A stretch of 8,712 nucleotides of DNA from an uncultured Ruminococcus sp. Its GTDB lineage: Bacteria > Bacillota > Clostridia > Oscillospirales > Ruminococcaceae. How positions within the stretch are numbered: position 1 is the first letter of the stretch; every line of letters begins with the position of its first letter. Under the pieces are notes generated by a model. That model saw only the letters and a list, made by a program, of their open reading frames with translations. It was not told where the DNA came from and ran no database searches. The position numbers and the translations under genes were made by a program. This document shows, one piece after another, positions 1 to 5,074 of this stretch. The stretch is from the NCBI GenBank assembly GCA_937910385.1, contig CALEPT010000073.1, positions 1-8,712 on the forward strand, read 5' to 3'.

Positions 1-815
1 GATCTACCAGCATCGATCACGCTGAGAACAGGAAGTGGCTTGCTCTTCCCTGTATATGTCCTTGACGCCATCAGATGATTGGCGGCATTGTATACGTCTC
101 TTGATACAATCGGTTCATGATGGTCTCTGTATGTATATTGGTTCCGCTGATCGATGTTTTTCTTGGACTTATGATCTTTGAAGTTCGGGGTGTAGGTTTT
201 TCTGGACAGCACATCGCCGCAGTACCGTTCATTTCGCATCAGCGTAATGACACCGCTTCCAGTCCAGCTCATGTTCAATGAACCGTCTTTGCGCCGCCCG
301 CCTGTCGGGATCTGCAATTCTGTGAGAACACCCGCGATCTCCTCCGGCGTGCTGCCGCCCAGCAGCATCGCATACATCCACTCCACGACCTTTGCCTGCT
401 GCGGATTAATGACCAGCATTTTCTTCTTGCCGCCGAAGCCGTCAGGCACCTCGACCTTATCGTATCCGAAAAGCGCAGGCGTGAGAAAGCGCCCTCTGCT
501 GAACCGCCATTCCAGTGACAGCAGCATTGCTTCACTTTTCATGTGGCTCTCTTCCTCTGCGACCATCGCAAGAACGATCAAAATGATGCCGCTCGTCTGA
601 ACGCTCGTATCCAGCTTTTCCTGCTCAAAATAGACATTCACAGGCGGGTCAAGGCTTTTCAGCTCCTCGACATATTTGATGCAGTCCATCAGATTTCGTG
701 CAAATCTCGACACCGATTTCGTGATCACCTTGTCGATCAATCCTGCGCGGCAGTCCTCTATGAGTTTCAAGAAGCCGGGCCTGTGTGCCGTATTGGTCCC
801 GGAAAAACCGTTGTC
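1..815 (-). pseudogene. Large serine recombinase, 5'-truncated, continues past left edge
   Basis: An open frame of 271 codons runs leftward from an in-frame TAG (816-818) to the window edge. It begins abruptly inside the resolvase domain at DNGFSGTNTA. It then shows LIEDCRAG, the conserved VITKSVSRFARN segment (about residues 30-41, carrying an active-site arginine), the long helix ending AEEESHMKSE (about 86-95), and a Recombinase domain (about 98-200, including SRGRF and a WTGSGVITLMRNERYCGDV stretch). Large serine recombinases integrate or excise ICEs, transposons and phages. Their nucleophilic serine sits in an N-terminal YxRVS motif about 60-70 residues before this point. That part is absent: the sequence upstream of the stop does not read as resolvase in any frame. 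I therefore call it a 5'-truncated, probably inactive remnant. The C-terminal zinc-ribbon/coiled-coil region would lie outside the window. Family assignment is secure; loss of function is inferred. Confidence 0.85.
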
Positions 816-866
816 CTACTGCAAGCCCAAATTGATACAATTGGAGAGAGGCGAAAACGCACGAAA

Positions 867-908
867 ATAGGGGCTTTTCCGAGTTTTGGTACTCAGAGCA
901 GCCCCTAT
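867..908 (-). terminator. Hairpin, possible leftward terminator
   Basis: A perfect 9-bp inverted repeat pairs 867-875 with 900-908 (arm ATAGGGGCT). A 5x5 internal loop follows, then a 4-bp inner stem (881-884 with 891-894) and a 6-nt loop. Read leftward, the GC-rich stem is followed by a short T-rich run (TATTTTCG), so it could end transcripts starting near 1070. The T-run is short and interrupted, so an intrinsic terminator is possible but not certain. Read rightward there is no T-run. Confidence 0.4.
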
Positions 909-1076
909 GGTTCATATTGATTTGTAACGAAATAAGAGTAAAATATGCAAAATGAACACCCCTAAGAGAAGTTTCTAAGGTATGACTATATAACCGCAAA
1001 CATTTGTTCTGGCATACTATATTCATTAATGTACGACCGATTCACACCGTAATGTAGCTATCAAATCCATATCATT

Positions 1077-1105
1077 ATTATACTAGAAGTGGGATACTTT
1101 GTCAA
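1077..1105 (-). promoter_or_regulatory. Perfect sigma-A promoter, leftward
   Basis: On the minus strand a TTGACA -35 box (1100-1105) is followed by a 17-bp spacer and a TATAAT -10 box (1077-1082). All 12 consensus bases match with ideal spacing, and transcription would begin near 1070. It lies just after the XRE gene stop (1129). The first recognisable coding sequence downstream is the truncated recombinase about 255 bp away. It may be the original promoter of a lost gene, or it may drive a short RNA. Confidence 0.75.
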
Positions 1106-1128
1106 GTACCTATGAAAATCTCACGCAC

Positions 1129-1410
1129 TCATTTTGTCCAATGCTGCTCTCTAACCCATGCGGCATCATTCTCAAAAATCAGCTCAAAGGGATCCAGTTC
1201 AAGTGTAGCGCGGATAATTAGACCGAGTCTCGTATTTACTTTCATGATGTTCCGCTGCCTATATTCAAAAAACTGATAATGTGCTACAGAAATACCCACT
1301 TCCAGAGCAACAGCCTCCTGCGTCATATTCAGCTCCTGCCGCCGATCCCTCAATATCATCGCTGCTCTCTTGCAATCATGGTTTATATCCTTCCGCTCCA
1401 ACTCCTCCAT
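1129..1410 (-). CDS. XRE-family helix-turn-helix transcriptional regulator
   Basis: This 93-aa protein is mostly one Cro/C1-type HTH. Helix 1 is about residues 14-26 (KRAAMILRDRRQEL), followed by NMTQEAVALEVGIS (28-41) and a recognition helix around VAHYQFFEYRQRN. The last helices contain TRLGLIIRATLELDPFELI, where the LDPFEL turn is typical of small XRE repressors. There is no second domain, so it is likely a DNA-binding dimer that controls its own gene and a neighbour. The ATG at 1410 is supported by an excellent SD (AAAGGAG, 1419-1425, 8 nt spacing). It lies 65 bp downstream of the zinc-ribbon gene, so the two may share a transcript. An inverted repeat surrounds its SD (separate entry). 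Its target is unknown. Confidence 0.85.
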   Translation of the reverse strand: MEELERKDINHDCKRAAMILRDRRQELNMTQEAVALEVGISVAHYQFFEYRQRNIMKVNTRLGLIIRATLELDPFELIFENDAAWVREQHWTK

Positions 1411-1440
1411 AGAGACATCTCCTTTATATGTGATATCTCT
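1411..1440 (-). promoter_or_regulatory. Stem-loop/operator enclosing the XRE gene ribosome binding site
   Basis: Arms 1411-1419 and 1432-1440 form a 9-bp inverted repeat. As DNA it has one mismatch; as minus-strand RNA every position pairs, with one G-U. The 12-nt loop contains most of the SD (AAAGGA), and the stem ends directly against the ATG. A possible -10 box (TATGAT, 1441-1446) abuts it with no good -35. It could be a repressor operator overlapping the start site, or an mRNA hairpin controlling ribosome access. The structure is seen; the role is inferred. Confidence 0.45.
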
Positions 1441-1475
1441 ATCATAAAATATTCAGAGCGAAATTGACAGGCGAA

Positions 1476-1973
1476 CTAATGAACTACTTTCCAGCTGCCT
1501 GAATTCACAAGCAACTGTATGAAAAATTGAAGGGTAGGCAGTATGGAGGTTGCGGTTGATGAATTAATGCTATCTCTCACAAACGGCAGATGATGAACGG
1601 ACTCCTTTAGCACCTCACTGCACACCTTCAAAAAATCCACTACCCACTGCTTCAGCCTACGAATTGTGCTATCATCTGCATCACAATCAATCTCTGCCAT
1701 ATCAGAATTATAGGTAGCCGCAACAGTTTCTGCGCAGTGATACTTGTGTGGAATCAGAAAATCAGGCAGTTCTCTATGGTAACGGCGGCAGGTATCACAG
1801 AAAAATACGCGCAGCGAAAGCTGTGTCCTTCCATCCGGCAAATGAACGTGCCGCCGACATCTTCCGTGTGACTGCATGAGCTTATTACATTCAGGGCATA
1901 GTGCTGGTTCTCTGCCTGTGATCTTCCAGATGCCGTTCAGAATCAGTTTCACAAAATTTGATGTAACTCTCAT
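1476..1973 (-). CDS. DUF6431-like zinc-ribbon protein
   Basis: This 165-aa protein has a CPEC pair (C26, C29) and a CDTC pair (C59, C62), forming a four-cysteine zinc ribbon. It is followed by an RRYHRELPDFLIPHKYH segment (about 63-79) and then DDSTIRRLKQWV (about 100-112), which resembles a DNA-binding helix. This order (zinc ribbon, 'LPDF-IPY/HK', 'DSTIRRW') matches my memory of DUF6431, an uncharacterised family common in Clostridia. A similar zinc ribbon precedes transposase cores such as ISL3, so a DNA-binding or mobile-element role is plausible, but no catalytic domain follows. The start at 1973 has a modest AGGGG SD (1981-1985, 7-nt gap) and a perfect promoter just upstream. The C-terminal about 45 residues are hydrophobic/amphipathic and unrecognised. 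Family call moderate; function unknown. Confidence 0.7.
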   Translation of the reverse strand: MRVTSNFVKLILNGIWKITGREPALCPECNKLMQSHGRCRRHVHLPDGRTQLSLRVFFCDTCRRYHRELPDFLIPHKYHCAETVAATYNSDMAEIDCDADDSTIRRLKQWVVDFLKVCSEVLKESVHHLPFVRDSINSSTATSILPTLQFFIQLLVNSGSWKVVH

Positions 1974-2006
1974 GGCACTGCCCCTGTGAATCTATGCTCT
2001 TTAGTC

Positions 2007-2035
2007 ATTATACACAAAATACGGTATGGTGTCAA
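2007..2035 (-). promoter_or_regulatory. Perfect sigma-A promoter for the zinc-ribbon gene
   Basis: On the minus strand TTGACA (2030-2035), a 17-bp spacer and TATAAT (2007-2012) match the consensus at all 12 positions. Transcription would start near 2000, giving a leader of about 27 nt before the ATG at 1973. With the XRE gene 65 bp beyond the stop, this promoter could serve both genes. Confidence 0.75.
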
Positions 2036-2089
2036 CGTGATTTTTTCATTCCGCTCCACTCACAGTAGGTGGTATTATGGAGATTTTTG

Positions 2090-2098
2090 TGCTATAAT
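2090..2098 (+). promoter_or_regulatory. Possible extended -10 box, rightward
   Basis: TGCTATAAT is a consensus extended -10 on the plus strand. No good -35 lies 16-18 bp upstream. No recognisable plus-strand gene follows: the 45-codon frame from 2103 would start before the predicted transcription start and ends inside DNA antisense to the ribbon-helix-helix gene. It may be a relic of a divergent gene or chance in AT-rich DNA. Confidence 0.25.
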
Positions 2099-2184
2099 GG
2101 TGATGGCGTTAGAGAATATACGCCGCAAAAATTGGTATGATGCGTTTATAAAACAAATTCGAGTTGAATTGTGCAGCGTAACAC

Positions 2185-2358
2185 TTATGACCGCTTGGAC
2201 TTTTTCTCATCCGCTACCAGCGATCTTATGTACTCGCTGACAGATTTGAAGCCCTTCTCTTTTGCCATTACCGTGAACTTTTCTCTTTCCTCCGCAGTCA
2301 CTCTCACACGGAGCATGATGTCTTTGTTCACTCGCTCAGGATTCTTTTTGTTAGCCAT
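2185..2358 (-). CDS. Small ribbon-helix-helix DNA-binding protein
   Basis: This 57-aa basic protein has a ribbon-helix-helix pattern: a strand around DIMLRVRV (13-20), helix A from TAEEREKFTVMAKEKG (21-36), and helix B beginning at SVSEYIRSLV (39-48), with a Lys/Arg-rich tail. RHH proteins of this size act as dimers. They occur as antitoxin-like or copy-number repressors and as MobC-like relaxosome accessory factors; the 'LRVTxEEREKF…SxSEYIR' wording resembles the last group. The ATG at 2358 is chosen over upstream in-frame starts (2376, TTG 2442) because of a near-perfect SD (GAGGAGG, 2368-2374) 9 nt upstream. There is no toxin, relaxase or origin next to it. No convincing promoter lies between it and the capsule operon, so readthrough from that operon is possible. 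Confidence 0.8.
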   Translation of the reverse strand: MANKKNPERVNKDIMLRVRVTAEEREKFTVMAKEKGFKSVSEYIRSLVADEKKSKRS

Positions 2359-2397
2359 TAAAATAAACCTCCTCATGAAATCCTTCTCTCCTGTGCG

Positions 2398-2439
2398 AAA
2401 GGTCTGCTGCCAAGCACGATCAAGGCAGCAGCAGCCTTT
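2398..2439 (-). repeat. Strong stem-loop between small membrane ORF and RHH gene
   Basis: An outer stem of 5 bp (2398-2402 with 2435-2439) and an inner perfect 8-bp GC-rich stem (CTGCTGCC 2404-2411 with GGCAGCAG 2424-2431) close a 12-nt loop, with an asymmetric 1/3-nt bulge between them. The stop codon of the 45-aa gene sits at its base. No T-run follows on either strand (leftward it continues CGCACAGG), so it is not a classical intrinsic terminator. It could be an mRNA-stability or processing structure marking the end of the operon, or a Rho-dependent pause. Confidence 0.5.
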
Positions 2440-2576
2440 CAAACCTCTTTCTCATGTTTGAAATATCTTCTTGTCATTTTCCCCATCTTCTCATCAGCCC
2501 TTTTTGCCACGATCATAAACGACATGACAACTGTGAGAAATGTGACCGTCAAAACAATAATCAAAACTACTCTCAT
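2439..2576 (-). CDS. Small single-span membrane protein (45 aa), coupled to cpsB
   Basis: A 45-codon gene starts with an ATG at 2576 that overlaps the cpsB stop (ATGA, 2573-2576), the usual sign of translational coupling. Residues 3-24 are an uninterrupted hydrophobic span (VVLIIVLTVTFLTVV then MSFMIVA). They are followed by a strongly basic tail (KRADEKMGKM, then RRYFKHEKE), so the topology should be N-out/C-in. There is no lipobox and no clear cleavage site. The own SD is weak (AGG in AGGTATAAGCT), consistent with reliance on cpsB translation. I recognise no family. Its place as the last gene after the kinase and phosphatase suggests an accessory of the membrane-bound polysaccharide complex, but that is inference from position only. 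It is too short for usual gene-calling cut-offs. Confidence 0.7.
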   Translation of the reverse strand: MRVVLIIVLTVTFLTVVMSFMIVAKRADEKMGKMTRRYFKHEKEV

Positions 2577-3253
2577 AGCTTATACCTATCAAACATACTG
2601 TTAGAAACTTCTATATCCGCTGCCTTGACCTTCTTCTGCAGCAGATCCCAGTTAGGCTTGCGGTCGGATAAATTATGCGCATCAGAGCCAAAGGCAAAGT
2701 GCGTATGCTCCGCCATTACTTTTTTGGCGAGCCTTTTCTCCTTCCAGTTTGCAAAAGCTTCATTGTTGATCTGCAAAATAGATTTACTCGACAGTATCGT
2801 TTCGATCTCATCTTTGCTGTAATAAGGCAGATAGCGGTGGACATGGGCAAGCATGACTTTCAGCTTATATTCAGCCGCTATATTGTAGATCTCCTCAGAC
2901 ATCCATTTTTCATAGGCTCTGTAAGGCAATTCCAGTAAAATGATGCGCGTGCCTGTGATGGCGAGCTTCTCGATTCCGGGCAGTTCAGAAATACCATGCT
3001 CAATGGCAACCTCTGCGCCGAGATGAAAATCAATACTGTCACTGAACCGGCTCATCAGTTCGTCATACGCTCTTGTACGCTTTTTCAGATAATCGTCAAT
3101 GCTTTTCTCCCTGTGTGCATAAAAGTGCGGCGTAGCTACAATTCTTTCCACACCCTGCGCTTTCATCATCTCTACCATTTTCAGCGAGGTATCCACACTG
3201 TCCGAGCCGTCATCAATTCCAGGGAGGATGTGGCAGTGGTATTCTGTTAGCAT
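2573..3253 (-). CDS. cpsB: CpsB/YwqE-type PHP tyrosine-protein phosphatase
   Basis: This 226-aa protein matches the usual size of the family (about 240-255) and its PHP-fold motifs: YHCHILPGIDDGS at the N-terminus (metal ligands H6, H8), ATPHF (H43), GAEVAIEHG (E81), LAHVHRY (H137), and FGSDAHNL (D191, H193). These manganese-dependent phosphatases dephosphorylate the tyrosine cluster of the partner BY-kinase and so reset capsule or EPS polymerisation. The start is ATG 3253, overlapping the kinase stop as TAATG, with a GGAGAG site inside the kinase's last codons. The family motif IAHPERY reads LAHVHRY here, a change at the Pro-Glu positions. The direct neighbour is its likely substrate. High confidence. 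Confidence 0.93.
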   Translation of the reverse strand: MLTEYHCHILPGIDDGSDSVDTSLKMVEMMKAQGVERIVATPHFYAHREKSIDDYLKKRTRAYDELMSRFSDSIDFHLGAEVAIEHGISELPGIEKLAITGTRIILLELPYRAYEKWMSEEIYNIAAEYKLKVMLAHVHRYLPYYSKDEIETILSSKSILQINNEAFANWKEKRLAKKVMAEHTHFAFGSDAHNLSDRKPNWDLLQKKVKAADIEVSNSMFDRYKL

Positions 3254-4791
3254 TATTTATCACTCTCCGTTACTTCCGATTCATCATCTTCAGCATCACC
3301 AGTTTCTCCGGGCTTGTTTCCGTAGTACCCGTACCCATATCCATAACCGTACCCCTTCTTATAGTAATACTTGCTGCCGTATTTGTACTTGGAATAATAA
3401 CCACCACGGCTTTTCACCTTGATACCATTCAGAATGAATCCGAGGAGATTCATCTGTGCAAATTCTATTTTCTTATTTGCAGCCGCCAGATCCTCGTCAG
3501 TGGTATCAGCATAACGCACGACCATGATGATACCGGAGATATTCTTTGCAAGCTCCATCGCATCGGTTACAACGTTGACAGGCGGCGTATCAATGATGAT
3601 AACAGCGTATTTTTCATTCAGCTCATTCAGGATGGTTGTCATCTGCTCTGAACCCAGCAGTTCAGACGGGTTCGGAGGGATCGGACCTGCTGTCATGACA
3701 TCGAGATTTTCCACAACGTTTTTCTGGATACAGTCCTCAAGACTGCTCATCTTGCTGACCGCCGAGGACAGTCCCTTCTTGTTTTTGATACCAAAAATCT
3801 TGTGCTGTACGGATTTACGCATATCCGCATCGATCAGCAGCACCTTACTTCCGCTTTGTGCCATCGCAATGGCGATATTGGCGGATGTGGTGGATTTACC
3901 TTCACCGGGATTTGCAGACGATACCGCAAAGATCTTCTTTTCAAATGTGGACAGGGAGAATGTCACGTTTGTGCGGATAGATTTATAGCTTTCAACGATA
4001 AAGAACGGTACTTCCTTATCTGTCAGCTTGGCGTGTTCATCCTCGTCTGATGATCTTTTCTTCTTACTGTCGCCAAACTGCTGGATCTCACCGATGATCG
4101 CTTTCTTATACTTGTTTGCCAAAGCGTCAGAGTCCTTGATCGTGTTATCAAAAAAGTCAATGAGGAAAATAATGAGTACGATCAGCATGAAACCGGCAGC
4201 ACCGCCGATCATTGTGTTTTTTGGCGTATTCGGCGCAACAGGCGTGTTGTAAACCTTCGCTGTATCAATGGTATTGATAGATCCGACACCGACTGCGTCC
4301 TCCACATACTGCGGAGCAACCTTTGTCAAGTCATTACAGAGTGCGGCTGCGACCTCTGCGTTTTTTGTAGTTGCGGTTACTTTAACAGCGGAGGTGTCGG
4401 TAACGGAAGAAATTGCAAGACAGGTGCGGATAGATGCAGGTGTGATCTTACCAGTATCAGACAGCTTGAAATTCTGAGACAAAGTATTCTCATCAAACTG
4501 CTTTACAAGCTGCTCTCCCACAGCGTTCATGACAGCATCATCTTTCAGCACCTCCATGTAGGTATTCACAAGCTGCTTGGAGTTGCTGATATTGTTCACA
4601 TTATCTGCGTGTTCAGAAATGCCGGTGTAGCTCTGCACATACATCGTGATATGCGAGGAGTATTGCAGCGGCAGTATAAATTTTGATACACAGAAGCCGC
4701 CGGCTGCACCAAGCACCGCAATTACGAGAATCAGCCAGATGTGATTCAGCATGAGTCGGATGATGTCCTTGATGGAGTAGCTTTCGTTCAT
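3253..4791 (-). CDS. Wzz-BY-kinase fusion (CpsC-CpsD), polysaccharide co-polymerase/tyrosine kinase
   Basis: This 512-aa protein has a Wzz-type chain-length domain: TM1 about residues 18-40, an extracytoplasmic part with PLQYSSHITMYVQ, TM2 about 194-214. A cytoplasmic bacterial tyrosine kinase is fused to it. Kinase motifs are all present: Walker A ANPGEGKST (294-302), Walker A' VLLIDADMRK (317-326), Walker B VIIIDTPP (397-404). The C-terminus carries 13 tyrosines between 465 and 490, including a YG repeat, then an acidic tail. BY-kinases autophosphorylate this cluster, and cycling with CpsB sets polymer length and export. I start at ATG 4791 (SD AAAGGA, about 10 nt upstream) rather than the GTG at 4863, which has no SD and adds a non-family leader. 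In most Firmicutes CpsC and CpsD are separate; the single chain resembles a short Wzc. It is TAATG-linked to cpsB. Confidence 0.93.
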   Translation of the reverse strand: MNESYSIKDIIRLMLNHIWLILVIAVLGAAGGFCVSKFILPLQYSSHITMYVQSYTGISEHADNVNNISNSKQLVNTYMEVLKDDAVMNAVGEQLVKQFDENTLSQNFKLSDTGKITPASIRTCLAISSVTDTSAVKVTATTKNAEVAAALCNDLTKVAPQYVEDAVGVGSINTIDTAKVYNTPVAPNTPKNTMIGGAAGFMLIVLIIFLIDFFDNTIKDSDALANKYKKAIIGEIQQFGDSKKKRSSDEDEHAKLTDKEVPFFIVESYKSIRTNVTFSLSTFEKKIFAVSSANPGEGKSTTSANIAIAMAQSGSKVLLIDADMRKSVQHKIFGIKNKKGLSSAVSKMSSLEDCIQKNVVENLDVMTAGPIPPNPSELLGSEQMTTILNELNEKYAVIIIDTPPVNVVTDAMELAKNISGIIMVVRYADTTDEDLAAANKKIEFAQMNLLGFILNGIKVKSRGGYYSKYKYGSKYYYKKGYGYGYGYGYYGNKPGETGDAEDDESEVTESDK

Positions 4792-5074
4792 GATTTTATT
4801 TTCCTTTCTGCTATTATGCAGCTCGTTGTTGTGATAGCTGTTGATAACGCTGATTGCTGTCACTGCTGCACTTCGTTAAATTGTTCGGTGAATTGCTCTC
4901 ATGCAGATGTTAGTAAAACCATTACAAGCACCTGTATCAAAGTAATTCTTCCCTTATCTCCCACCCCATACCGTTGCGGATGTGTATTTCCACAGTGATA
5001 TAGGGCAAGATAAAAAGGGTTTATAAAGGTAGGAGAATAGAGTATAAGATAAAGGCTTAGGTAGAGGTGTGCTA
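4792..5074 (-). other. 283-bp non-coding gap upstream of the kinase, possible leader
   Basis: No credible gene lies here. Frames crossing it have no SD and no family features. In an operon otherwise joined by overlaps this gap is long, so it probably holds regulation: a candidate promoter (4912-4940) would give a leader of about 115 nt. A 6-bp perfect hairpin (5066-5071 with 5076-5081, loop CTAT) sits over the capD stop but lacks a T-run. Confidence 0.45.
4912..4940 (-). promoter_or_regulatory. Weak candidate promoter for kinase-cpsB-small protein
   Basis: On the minus strand TTGATA (4935-4940, 5/6) is followed by a 17-bp spacer and TTTACT (4912-4917, 4/6 to TATAAT). It is properly placed to transcribe the kinase, cpsB and the 45-aa gene separately from the sugar-nucleotide genes. 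The -10 match is poor. Confidence 0.3.

Larger units (their letters stand above)
816..1128. other. Gene-poor stretch between recombinase remnant and XRE gene
   Basis: This 313-bp stretch has no open frame that I recognise as protein. It contains a perfect leftward sigma-A promoter (1077-1105) and a hairpin (867-908). The longest frame across it (minus, starting at 1026) runs out of frame over the recombinase and has no family features. The AT-rich part (about 910-1100) differs in composition from the recombinase, which suggests a junction near 816-860 where foreign or rearranged DNA replaced the recombinase start. Confidence 0.5.

Noticed and set aside
247..920. Plus-strand frames opposite the recombinase
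   Set aside because: Low-complexity Ser/Leu-rich products without SD; they are antisense shadows of a real minus-strand coding frame.
275..1026. Two minus-strand frames (275-535 and 649-1026)
   Set aside because: They overlap the recombinase in another frame. Their Arg/Cys-rich products have no family features, while the recombinase frame reads as a continuous known domain.
1464..1492. Plus-strand TTGACA at 1464-1469 as a rightward promoter
   Set aside because: No -10-like hexamer at 16-18 bp spacing, and no plus-strand gene follows.
2103..2240. 45-codon plus-strand ORF after the extended -10 box
   Set aside because: Its ATG lies before the predicted transcription start, there is no SD, and it runs antisense into the RHH gene.
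3524..4477. Plus-strand frames within the kinase gene, the longest 154 codons
   Set aside because: Antisense to the conserved BY-kinase and Wzz codons; no SD, no recognisable domain.
4792..4863. GTG start at 4863 extending the kinase by 24 residues
   Set aside because: No SD, non-family sequence, and a well-placed SD precedes ATG 4791, from which the protein begins like other Wzz/CpsC proteins.
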